Assembly: GCA_963693285.1 (NCBI GenBank)
Contig: OY848926.1
Location: 749,001-813,000, forward strand
DNA from: Xestospongia muta
Lineage: Eukaryota > Porifera > Demospongiae > Haplosclerida > Petrosiidae
Direction: 5' to 3'
DNA length: 64,000 bases
In this document: positions 10,887 to 23,200 of the stretch, in pieces
Layout of the letters: each line of letters opens with the position of its first letter
Position numbering within the stretch: position 1 is the first letter of the stretch
Made by a program: the position numbers and the translations under genes
Notes under the pieces: generated by a model
What the model saw: the letters and a program-made list of their open reading frames with translations, nothing else
What the model was told of the DNA's origin: nothing
The model's database searches: none

Positions 10887-13800
10887 TCACACAGTAATGT
10901 TTGGATCTGCTCGTAGAACAGCGTAGTTAATGTTACTAAAAGGTTTAAAATATTGGATCTTCTGTTCAGATGATGTAGCAGCATCATCATAAATAGGAGT
11001 TTCTGATTCTCTCTGAACTGAAGTGATTTTTTGAGAATTTCTAGAGAGTGATCTGTATATATCAATGGGTGTTGCTTCCTGACTAAATCTATAACTTGTT
11101 GAAAGATGACTATAGTGTTCATCCATCTCAACATTATGATTATCAGATGATTGTTCTTTGTGACGATTCCTCTTAACACAAACAACTACTATTACTACAG
11201 CCATTACTAGTAAGAGAATTATAACGAGAGATGATACAACTCCAGATACAACTGACACTGTTCTTGCTGTGTTAAATTTAAAGAAAACACACAAATAAAA
11301 AGCAATGTTCATATTTAGACTTACACGAAGTACCTAATACAGCTGAACTGATCTTACAAGTCTCATTACTTGTAATTACTGACAGTTTTCCATCATTGGC
11401 TAAATAAAAATAACAATATTAATAATCATGTGGAATATTCTGTATAACTTACTGCATTCAATAGTGACATCTTCAAGATGATTACAATTATGAACTGCAA
11501 CATTAGGACATTGTTGACAGGACTGAACACAGTTACTAGTGGAACTACTGCAGTGGAACTCATCAAACCATATTGACAATGTAGAATTACCAGGTCTATA
11601 GAATTATAGAACTTAAATACCATATATAAAATCTTACCTTTGGAAGTGTTTATATTTGATATAGTTAGAGTAGCCAAGTTGTCTACAAATGACAGATGCT
11701 TCAGTAGTACCAAATCCATCATCACATATTGTTCCCCACTGTCCATTACAATAGACCTCCACATGTCCTTCATTAACAAAGTCACCTCCCTGGAGACGTA
11801 TCATACCAGGGTAAGGATTATTGTTCCAGATCCTAGTGGTATCTATATGAGTAGTAATAAGATGTACTGTACTGTCAAACTTACAGCAATATACAGTAGC
11901 ATCATAATAATTAGAACTACATTCACTATCAATGCATGTAGAGTAGGAACATTGTAAGATAGTTAGGTAGTTGCTGTTAGAACAGTTGACATGATTTAGT
12001 CTCATTGAACTGTAATCAGTACCATAGCTAAAACATTGGTAATAGTTAAAGGAAAGAGTTTAACTAACTAACTTCACTACTTCAGCTCTAGAGTAACTAG
12101 AGGCTCCAGTATATCCTAACTGATGACAGATAACATCAGCTTCATATTGATCATACTCATCATCATCACAGATATTACCCCACTGTCCATTATACCATAT
12201 CTGTACTATGCCATTATTATAGGAGGATGAGATGGTTCCATTACGATAGAGACGTACAACACCACTCCCATTAGGAGCTAATTAAGTAAAATTTACAATG
12301 AGCATATTGATAACTCATTAGATAGTTTACCAATACAAGTGTTATTAGTGGTAGTACTTGAAGACTGTATATTGTAAGCTAAAAAGAAATACAAATTTTA
12401 GGAAATATAGAGATATAGTAATTGTAACTGACTGCATTCTATAGTGATATCTTCAGTGTGGGAACAACTGGTGACTTGTGAAGTAGGACAAGCATTTCTT
12501 GTACTAATACATTGATCAGTTGATTTAGTATAGACATTAGTCATCCATATAGCAGTTGAATTACCAGGTCTAAGAATATTGTAAAATAAAATGAATATTC
12601 TCTATCATTACATACAGTGACAAGTGGTCATAATTTGTATATCCAGTATATCCCAGCTGTTTACAAATGATATTAGCATCATCAGAACCAAATTTATCAT
12701 CACATATTGTTCCCCACTGTCCATTACAGTAGACCTCAACACGTCCTTGATTAACAAAGTGACCTCTTTGGAGACGTATCATACCAGGATAAGGATTAGT
12801 GTCCCAGATCCTAGTAGTATCTATAATAATTAACAATAATATATTATCATAGTAGTCACCAAACTCACAGCAGGACACAGTAGCATCATAAGAGTTATCA
12901 CATCCATTATCAATTTGAGTATAGTAGGAACACTGTAAGATAGTGAGGTAGTTATTATAATTACAGTCCAAATTATCCAAAAGCATTTCATTGTGATCTG
13001 TTCCAAAACTAACAAAAAAAGTTTATTCTATTAATTTAAAATTAAATAAAGTGCTATACTTGCTAAGTCCAGCTCTAGAGTAACTAGAGGCTCCAGTATA
13101 TCCTAACTGATGACAAATAACATCAGCTTCATATTGATCATAGTCATCATCATCACAGATATTACCCCACTCTCCATTATACCATATCTGTACTATACCA
13201 TAGTAATAGGAAGATGAGGTGACTCCATTATGATAGAGACGTACAACACCATTACCACCTGGTGCTATATATATTAAGGAAAAGAAGGTATACAAATTCA
13301 TTATATATCTCACTAAACCTTCACAACTGTTCACTGTGTTATTATTAGTAGTTGATGTCTTTGCTAAACAAAACAAAATGTTATATTCTTATATATTATT
13401 AATTTATTGCATTAACTTACTACATTCCACAGTGACATCATTGGAATGAGTACAACTACTAACAGCAGTAGATGGACAAGAGTTTTTAGATATAATACAT
13501 TTATCTGATGAGTAACTGTTCATTTTTGTCAGCCATATTGGTTTATAGGAACCAGGTCTAAGTGAACATATTAATGACATTAGGAGTTAGTTATTATATA
13601 CATCATACAAGTCCAGACTATTATAGTTAATATATCCAGTATATCCCAGTTGTCTGCAAACAACAGTAGCATCATTAGGATCAAATCCATCATCACATAT
13701 TGTTCCCCACTGTCCATTACAGTAGACCTCCACACGTCCTTGATTAGAGTAAGTACCTCCCTGGATACGTATCATACCAGAGTAAGGATTACTGTTCCAT

Positions 13801-16274
13801 ATCTTAGTAGTATCTGTACAAACATGATTTATTAGAAAATGCTTAAACTCACAGCAGTACACAGTAGCATCATAAGAATTAGAAGTACATCCATCATTAA
13901 TATATATAGAGTAGGAACACTGTAAGATAGTGAGGTAGTTATTGTGAACACAGTTGACATTATCCAGTATCATTGAACTATAGTCAGTGCCATAACTAAA
14001 ACACTAATTAACTTATATTGCAATTTAGTAATCAATATACTAACCTCATTAATCCAGCTCTAGAGTAACTTGAGGCTCCAGTATATCCTAACTGATGACA
14101 GATGACATCAGCTTCATATTGATCATACTCATCATCATCACAGATATTACCCCACTGTAAATTATACCATATCTGTACTATACCATAGTAATAGGAGGAT
14201 GAGGTGACTCCATTACGATGGAGACGTACAACACCATTACTAAACCGTACATTAAACAATAATTGCATTGTTAATAAACGCTTCTCTCTTTTATAATAAT
14301 CTTACTACAAGTAGTTATAGTGTTAGTCGATTTGCTATAGTAAGTATTATAAGCTAATGGACAGAGGAAGTAAAATCATTTCTACACATATACATTCTAC
14401 TTACTACATTCCACAGTGACATCTTCAGAGTGAGTACAACTAGTTACTGAAGTTGATGGACAGGAATTTCTAGTACCATAACATGAATCATAGTAAGAAC
14501 TAGACATGTATGTACTCCAAATTGGTTGACTGGAACTACCAGGTCTATTACAGTGATACAAAACCTTCATAAATGATATTCTTAATAATTATTATATTAT
14601 ATTAAGTAAAGTGAAATAAGACTCTTTTAGCTTTAAGTTGAAAATTTTAAGATTTAAGTACTTTATCATCAGAAACAATTAATTATTTAGTTTTCCAAAC
14701 AGCAGGGATTGCTCTTCTCTTAGAAATCAGTATCATAATATATACAATACTAATATTTATACCAATATACAACAAGAAAAGTTAAATTTTTTAAAATTTA
14801 ATTTCTGACCCAAGAAAGTTCTTTACATAAATAGTTACTGGAATTTAATGAACAGTTTTAGCTGCAATATTGTCTCTACTAACTCTGCTATTAAGTCTAT
14901 GGATTCTATATTAATGAAGTTAGTAAAAGTGTTATTGGCAAAGAAAGAATGTACTAGGCTTGAAAAGAAAACCATCAATAGTATAAATCAATGAACCCAC
15001 TATGTCAGATGTTTAATTATTGAAAGAGTTAAGACTATAGCAAATGATAACTTTGGATGTTGATGTTGAAACCCTTACAATTACGAAACTATTGTGGACA
15101 AAGAAGGTAAAATGTTTTAATTTATATAGACATTGCTACCATATTGGGCTTGATTATTGTATTACTCACAGACTGAGGTGATCGTACCTATAGTAATAGT
15201 TATATCACAGTTGTTTACAGATAGTTTGAGCATCAGTAGAACCAAATCCATCATCACATATTGTTCCCCACTGTCCATTACAATAGACCTCAACACGTCC
15301 TTGATTAGAATAACTACCTCCTTGAAGACGTATCATACCAGAGTATGGATTACTGTTCCAGATTCTAGTGGTATCTGAACAAAAATGATATGTTAGGAAA
15401 ACATTTAACTCACAGCAGTACACAGTAGCATCATAAAAGTTAGTGCTAATACATCCACTATCAATGATAGTAGAGAAATAACACTGAAAGATAGTGAGGT
15501 AGTTGTTACTGCCACAGTTGAGATCATCCATTTTCATAGATAGTGTATCAGTGCCATAACTATAAAAAGGGAAATTTGAATAGAGACATTGTTAAGTGAA
15601 CTAGTGATACTAACCTCACTAATCCAGCTCTAGAGTAACTAGAGGCTCCAGTATATCCCAACTGATGACAAATGACATTAGCTTCAGTAGAACTGTAGTA
15701 GTAATCATCACAGATATTACCCCATCCATTATTGTAATAGACCCACACAATACCGTAGTAATAGGATGATGAGGTATATCCATTACGATATAGAATAATA
15801 GCACCATTTTGGGGATCAGCTAGAAAAGGTAGATTAATAATCTTAAGGTGCAGTCTACACTGTAAAAATTGATTGGTTGATTTAACTAGTACATTACATA
15901 TTATATATATACAAAATTTAAACATAATACTATTTTCATTTTTAATGTATTATGAAATTAGATTGTTTTGTAACTGCATAAACAGTAGTATATTAGCAAC
16001 GCAAAACAGTATTATGATTACTTTTTCAACAAAAATAAGTTTACAATTGCAACCTGTATAACTGAATAATGGTTAAATCAACCATCATTTTTACAGTGTA
16101 TAGTCATCTAGATCTACTAACTTAATAACTTGTATAACACATTAAATATTTATATATTTTTAGGATATGGAATAAAGTAACAATATGTTCTTTTGTATTA
16201 TTTAATTGAAAACTCAAAGTGGACATTAATTTTGAGTAATCAAAATCGAACTATATATAGTTTTATGATCATTT

Positions 16275-16327
<53 letters not shown>

Positions 16328-17654
16328 TAATAGCAGTCATTCTACTATTATAATCACTCCAATTATGTTTAAAAGTACAGACTTCAATCACTTACGGATT
16401 AATCCAGAACAAGTGGTCTGTGTAACATAAGATTTGGAATATGAACTGGTATAAACTAAAGAAATCAAAATATTACTAATATATACTGAATATATAATAT
16501 ACTCTGGATCATTATAATGGCTACAGTTATTTAAATACTTTTAGTATACTCATGATTCATAACGATGCTATCACTTCTTGATGTGTAAATATAATCACTT
16601 ACTACATTCCACAGTGACATCTTCAGAATGGGTACAACTAGTTATTGAAGTTAATGGACAGGAATTACTAGTACCATAACATTTGTCAGAGGAAGAACTA
16701 GACATGTATGTACTCCAAATTGGTTGACTATAATATCCAGGTCTATAATATGATAACAATTAGTAAAAGGAGCATAATTATCAAGATATATCATTAGTTA
16801 TAATTTATCATTGTCAAATTAAACATTTTTTATAATCCTTTGGTTTATATATCTTAATATTGAATCTATAAATTTAATTAGTATTATTGTATTACTTACA
16901 GACTGAGGTGATTATAATTATGGTAATAGTTATATCCCAGTTGTTTACAGATAGTTCGAGCATCAGTAGAACTAAATCCATCATCACATATTGTTCCCCA
17001 TTGTCCATTACAATAGACCTCAACACGTCCTTGATTAGAATAGCTACCTCCTTGAAGACGTATCATACCAGAGTAAGGATTACTGTTCCAGATTCTAGTG
17101 GTATCTGTAACAAGTACGGAAATTGTTAGGGAAATATTAATACTTACAGCAGTACACAGTAGCATCATAAGAGTTAGTGTTAGTACATCCACTATCAATG
17201 TACGTAGAGAAAGAACACTGAAAGATAGTGAGGTAGCTACTGCTGCCACAGTTGAGGTCATCCATCTTCATAGATAGAGTGTCATTGCCATAACTAGATA
17301 GAAATATGAGTTAACAAGAAATTAAACTAACTTTTACTAACCTCATTAATCCAGCTCTAGAGTAACTAGAGGCTCCAATATATCCTAACTGATGACAGAT
17401 GACATTAGCTTCAGTAGAACTGTAGTAGTAATCATCACAGATATTACCCCATCCATTATTGTAATAGATCCTCAAAATACCATAGTTATAGGATGATGAA
17501 GGATATCCATTACGATATAGCCTCAGAGCACCATTTGACAAAGCTGTGAAGCAAAAAATATTATTCACAAATTTTAATTGACCTTACCAACAACAGACAA
17601 TGGTAGAAAACAAAGCAGAACTACTACACTCAAAGACATGTAATAGACAGTCAT
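10887..17654 (-). CDS. SRCR multidomain receptor R2 (complete, ITIM-like tail)
   Basis: The signal-peptide exon 17654-17588 ([20 protein letters not shown]) is followed by five two-domain SRCR modules: about 17554-16616, 15822-14408, 14247-13424, 13262-12432 and 12279-11457. These are separated by Ser/Thr-rich linker exons (for example about 16450, 14340, 13350, 12380). A stalk exon follows at about 11400-11325, then the last exon 11266-10887. The last exon encodes one TM helix ([20 protein letters not shown]), a basic stop-transfer (KRNRHK) and a tail of about 85 residues ending [21 protein letters not shown] fits the ITIM pattern [ILVS]xYxx[ILV], and PIYDDAA is a second possible phosphotyrosine site. 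R2 is more diverged from R1/R3/R4 than those are from one another. Its module 1-2 intron is enlarged by a MITE-like element and a TA tract. No inactivating change was seen. Exon edges are splice-site guesses. Confidence 0.85.
15856..16100. mobile_element. MITE-like element in an R2 intron
   Basis: The left end tacactgtaaaaattgatt... (15856-15886) is the inverted counterpart of ...catttttacagtgta (16072-16100): 31 against 29 bases with about two differences. The element is about 245 bp, non-coding and bounded by TA on each side, as expected for Tc1/mariner-type TA insertion. The corresponding introns of R1, R3 and R4 are only about 60 bp. The size and TIRs are seen; the superfamily is inference. 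Confidence 0.65.
16275..16325. repeat. (TA)n microsatellite
   Basis: An almost pure TA run of about 50 bases in the same enlarged R2 intron, next to the MITE-like element. Confidence 0.95.
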
Positions 17655-18150
17655 TTCTGACATCAATGATATCTAATTCTGAGGACAGGATGATCGGCTG
17701 CTTATAACAGTAAAATGTAAACTGTATATAATGAATTCAACCAAGAGCAGAAAAGTATAAAGTCAATGAAATAATATAATAGTACAAACACAAACTTATT
17801 AAATTTTAAAATAAATAATAAATGTTATTGATCATATTATGTACACATTTGTTAATGGGTTGACTCCATTAGACATAGTCATTAGTCACACACTCTTTGG
17901 TTTTATGTACAACAGCAAACAAGTAGCACCCACTACTAATATACTGTAAGCAATTAGCACAGTTGTAGCAATAAACATACATAATAATAGAATATTGTCA
18001 TTTAATAAATCTAAAAGGCAGTTGTCCTAGTATAAAGAAGAAAATATAGTCAATTTGACTATATAAACTTTATTAATGATGTTTACAGTTGTTTAACATA
18101 GTACTTGATTATTGTATGTAAACATTAATAATGTTACTATCTACCTAGTA
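17655..18150. other. shortened 5' flank of R2
   Basis: Shared with the upstream regions of R1, R3 and R4 but cut at about 18,125, where it joins the Mask fragment directly. The Mask 3' flank and 20-bp minisatellite found in the other copies are missing. No gene seen. Confidence 0.6.
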
Positions 18151-18289
18151 TTAGTCTGATGGTGACTGGTCAGTAGATAATATATCATTGTGTTCTTCTT
18201 CTCCACTTCCTTCATGTTCCATATAATCTGTGTCTTTACGACCAATAGCACTTAATAATTTAACACAAGGACCCTATAATAAAAACAAT

Positions 18290-18555
18290 ATTATATTATA
18301 ATATATATATGACACTACTTTTATATACATGACACTACATATTATATTATATACATGACATTACATATTATATTATATATATGACACTACGTATTATATT
18401 ATATTCTATATATGACACTACATATTATATTATATATATGATACTACATATTATATTATATATATGACACTACGTATTATATTATATATATGACATTACA
18501 TATTATATTATATTATATATATGACATTACATATTATATTATATATATGACACTA
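18290..18555. repeat. about 26-28-bp minisatellite in a Mask-copy intron
   Basis: About nine copies of a unit like tatgacactacatattata plus ttatata fill the last intron of Mask copy 2. The true gene has only one or two copies at the same place (45,730-45,780), so this array expanded after duplication. Confidence 0.85.
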
Positions 18556-19055
18556 CATTAATATAACAATATCTATGTAATATTGTTGCCTATATCTTTC
18601 ACATAAACTTACTTTTGGTATTCCAACTTCAGCAAAGTCCTTTTCACTCATTAACAACAGTGCATGATGATCAATTTCATTTTTCTAAACAACACATTCT
18701 CATTATAAACAATACATTATTACATGATATTACCTGAAAGAGATCATTGTATTTCTCTAAACCTAACCTTTCCAATAAGCTACCTAGATCATCTTGAGAT
18801 AGATCACCAGCTGTGATAGGACTTGAGTTTGAAGTAATACTATTACCAGAACAGACTACAGTAGAACTAGGAGGTGGACCTAAGGAAGGCCAATCTGAAG
18901 TTGGTTCTCTTGAAATATTAGCTGTTTTACTCCAACCAGATTCATCAGAACCACCTAGTTAGAAATAAATATTATGACAATACAGTTATGATACTTACCT
19001 ACATTAGAAGAATATGATCAAACATTACTAATACCTACAATAAAAAGAAATATTC

Positions 19056-19057
<2 letters not shown>

Positions 19058-19098
<41 letters not shown>

Positions 19099-19519
19099 AC
19101 TACAGCGACAACAATAAATGACAGCAGGAGAATCAAGAAAACAAGAATTAATAATTAATTGATTGAGAAAAAGCAAAAAACAACAACAACTACAACAATA
19201 ACAAAAAAAACACTTAGTTCATTGATAAGCCAATTGATACTCCACCTTCAAGTCCAAGGCACCTCCACTTTGTACGAGACTCTCTTAAACAAAGTATGGA
19301 TGATCTCAAGATGGCAAACGACATTCTAGTTCTCACCCATCCCATTATTTCGCTATAAGATTTCCTCCATTTAGATGACAGACTCTCTCACTAGCTCTTT
19401 TCAAAAAGACCTCAGCCTCACTTCCAAACATACCATCAACCGAGCAGCAAATTGGTGTAAACAGCGCACGACGTGCCTCACACGCAGCCAGATATATATT
19501 TTTTCTCCTTCAGCTACTC

Positions 19520-19552
<33 letters not shown>
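19058..19552 (-). mobile_element. 3' end of a reverse-transcriptase retroelement, flanked by (ATT)n
   Basis: A GC-richer insert between two ATT runs (19,058-19,097 and 19,525-19,552). On the minus strand it encodes RRALFTPICCSVDGMFGSEA, then in a shifted frame FAILRSSILCLRESR and a stop near 19,217. I recognise these as the C-terminal motifs of a reverse-transcriptase protein family common in marine invertebrate genomes. There is a stop and frameshift between the two blocks. The 3' side ends in an (AAT)n tail. The intact intron in the other Mask copies has only the ATT run, so this is an insertion into it. 5'-truncated and dead. Confidence 0.65.
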
Positions 19553-19553
<1 letters not shown>

Positions 19554-19691
19554 AATTATTTAGAGTTAATATATACAGTAAAGTATTGTTTGTACAAAAT
19601 TACCTGACGTCAAGATAGATAATGTTGAAGATCCTGATAATGTAATGGTAGGATCATGAATACTTTAACTGTTCATAACTGGTAAAAAATT

Positions 19692-20295
19692 ACCTACAAG
19701 CAACTGGTAGTGCCTCCAAAATAAAACATGGTCTAGAGGTGATCAGCCAAACACTGCTGTTAGTATTATATTAAGACAATCATTATAAGTTCCTATGTAA
19801 ACCACTTGCTATGGACATACTGACTATGTGTATCAGTTGAAAGTAAATCAAAGAATTATTATCCATTCAGCAATGTATACTTTATTATGAGAACACTAAT
19901 AATATTGTATATTTTCAGTTATAATAATAGCTGATCAAACTTTAGCGGAAATATCATAGCAGCTGGCACTACATACAAATTATGAACCAATATAAATAAA
20001 TATTACAGTTACTTTACAAGACAACAATTTTGCGACATGTATCATGTGGATAAAAAAACTGTCACACAGTAATGTTTAGACCGTCTGGTTGAGCACCATA
20101 GCTAACGTTTCCAAAAGAATAATATAAACAAACTATTACAGTTACTTTACAAGTAGTAGACAACAATTTTAGTTGAAGTTAATTGTGACATGTATCATGT
20201 GGAGAAAGAGAAGACTGTCACAGAGTAATGCTTGGACTGTCTGGTTGAATAATATAGCTAATGTTTCCAAAAAAATGAAAATGATGGATCTGTTG
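19692..20295. other. rearranged 3' flank of R3
   Basis: Begins with a shortened copy of the 10,130-10,180 repeat segment, then matches the R2/R4 3' flank. At about 20,030-20,130 lies an extra partial copy of the receptor's final exon end (encoding a version of GNVSYGAQPDG followed by a stop), repeated again in place at about 20,170-20,275. The residual tail codons downstream of the R3 stop (20,295-20,230) are still recognisable. Confidence 0.55.
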
Positions 20296-23200
20296 TTAAC
20301 ATGTGGGGTCGTAATCAATGTTGCTAACATTATGATAAACGGATTTTGTTGTAGGATGATTAAAATGAATGTGTTCATCCATCTCAACACTGTGACTATC
20401 AGATGATTGTTGTTTGTGACGATTCCTCTTAATACAAACAATTGCTATTACTATAGCAATTACTAGTAAGAGAATCATAACGAGAGATGATACAACTCCA
20501 GATACAACTGCTGTTGTTTTTGCTGTGTTAAATTTAAAGAAAACACATTAAAAAAACATAAATGAAAAACAATGTACATATTTAGACTTACATGAAGTAG
20601 CTAATACAGCTGAACTGATCTTACAAGTTTCAATACTTGTATTTACTGACTGGTTTCCATAATTTGCTAAATAAAAGTAACACTATTAACAATAATACAG
20701 GATACTTACTGCATTCAATAGTGACATCTTCAAGGTGATTACAATTATGAGCTGTAACATTAGGACATTGTTGACAAGACTGAACACAGTTACTAGTAGA
20801 ACTACTGCAGTGGAACTCATCAAACCATATTGACAATGTAGAATTACCAGGTCTATAATATTAATATAATAGAAATTAAAATGCTCTATATAAAAACTTT
20901 ACCTTTGGAAATGTTTATATTTGATATAGTTAGAGTAACCAAGTTGTCTACAAATGACAGATGCTTCAGTAGCACCAAATCGATCATCACATATTGTTCC
21001 CCACTGTCCATTACAATAGGCCTCAACACGTCCTTCATTAACAAAGTTACCTCCCTGAAGACGTATCATACCAGGGTAAGGATTATTGTCCCAAATCCTA
21101 GTAGTATCTATATAAGTAGTAATAAGATGTACTGTACTATCCAACTCACAGCAGAACACAGTAGCATCATAATAGTTAGAACTACATCCACTATATATGT
21201 ATGTAGAGTAGGAACACTGTAAGATAGTGAGATAGTTGTTGTTAGCACAGTTTACATCATCCAGTATTGTTGGGCTATTATCTTGTCCAAACCTAAGAAA
21301 AAATATGTAAAGGCTACAACAAAAGAAATAATGTAGATATTTTTTGCTAATTTCTTGGAAAATTAGAGGCAAATTAATTTCATTGCAATTTAGTAATCAC
21401 TATACTCACTTCACTGATCCAGCTCTAGAGTAACTAGAGGCTCCAGTATATCCTAACTGATGACAGATGACATCAGCTTCATATTGATCATACTCATCAT
21501 CATCACAGATATTACCCCACTCTCCATTATACCATATCTGTACTATACCATAGTAATAGGAGGATGAGGTCACTCCATTACGATAGAGACGTACAACACC
21601 ATTACTTGCTGGTCCTAATATATCATTAAGTATATCATTTCAAATTTTGTCAGTTATATAGTTGCTACCTGAACAAGTTTGGATAAGGTTAGTACTGCTA
21701 GTATTTTTTGCTATAAAGAGATTGATGTAATATTAATGTGTCTGATAAACGTTTCACTTACTACATTCCACAGTAACATCTTCAGAGTGAGTACAACTAG
21801 CTACTGAAGTTAATGGACAGCTGTTACTATAGGTAATACATTTGTCTGAGGAATAACTGTTCATATTAGTTAGCCATATTGGTTGAGGTGAGATACCAGG
21901 TCTACAGAGATATGTTATAAATGAATATATATATATATACATATACATATACATATACATCACTGCTATAGTATTATTGCACTGACTTTAGACCTTACTA
22001 AAAATTATAATGTAGCACATAGAAAAGATATTCAGGGTTCAAAGTAAAACACAATAAGAAATCTCACAAATTGTGATAGTTCATTTTAACATATCCAGAA
22101 TATCCCAGTTGTTTACAGATAGTGTTAGCATCAGTAGAACTAAATCCATCATCACATATTGTTCCCCACTGTCCATTACAGTAGACTTCAACACGTCCTT
22201 CATTAACAAAGTCACCTCCTTGGAGACGTATCATACCGGGATAAGGATTACTGTCCCAGATCCTAGTAGTATCTATATAAGTAGTAATAAGATGTACTGT
22301 ACTGTCCAACTCACAGCAGGACACAGTAGCATCATAATAGTTAGAACTACATCCACAAAATATGTATGTAGAGTAGGAACACTGTAAGATAGTGAGGTAG
22401 TTGTTGTTAGCACAGTTTACATTATCCAGTATTGTTGGGCTATTATCTTGTCCAAACCTAAGAAAAATATGTCAAGGCTACAACAAAAGAAATGTAGACA
22501 TTTTTTTCTCATTTCTTGGAAAATTAAAGGCAAATTAATTTCATTACAATTTAGTAATCACTATACTCACTTCACTGATCCAGCTCTAGAGTAACTAGAG
22601 GCTCCAGTATATCCTAACTGATGACAGATGACATCAGCTTCATATTGATCGTACTCATCATCATCACAGATATTACCCCACTCTCCATTATACCATATCT
22701 GTACTATACCATAGTAATAGGAGGATGAGGTCACTCCATCATTATAGAGACGTACAACACCATTACCATTAGGACCTAATTAATTTAAAGTTAACAATAA
22801 ACATATTACTAACTTATTAAATAATTTACCAATACAAGTGTTATTAGTGGTAGTACTTGAAGACTGTGTATTGTAAGCTAAAAAGAAATACAAATTTTAT
22901 GAGATATAGTAGTTTTAACTGACTGCATTCTATAGTGATATCTTCAGTGTGGGAACAACTGGTAACTTGTGAAGTAGGACAAGCATTTCTTGTACTAATA
23001 CATTGATCAGTTGATTTAGTATAGACATTAGTCATCCATATAGCAGTTGAATTACCAGGTCTAAGAATATTGTAAAATAAAATGAATATTCTTTATCATT
23101 ACATACAGTGACAAGTGGCCATAATTTGTATATTCAGTATATCCCATCTGTTTACAAATGATATTAGCATCATCAGAACCAAATCTATCATCACATATTG

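Larger units (their letters stand above)
18151..19691 (-). pseudogene. Mask (ANKHD1-like) 3' fragment, copy 2
   Basis: The exons that would be the last five of Mask are present: terminal exon from the stop at 18151 (ending DQSPSD), the two SAM exons (about 18,610-18,690 and 18,732-18,955), the short NVWSYS exon (about 19,000-19,035) and part of the LEAGHHGL exon (about 19,605-19,691). Trp in the short exon has become TGA (gatcaaac on the plus strand), and a TAA replaces a Glu codon in the NSESIH stretch near 19,665. It is truncated at 19,691, where it abuts receptor 3' flank. A retroelement fragment sits in the intron between the short exon and the truncated exon. Clearly non-functional. Confidence 0.85.

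Noticed and set aside
19375..19563. 62-codon plus-strand ORF ending in poly-Ile
   Set aside because: Antisense of the retroelement fragment running into an ATT repeat.
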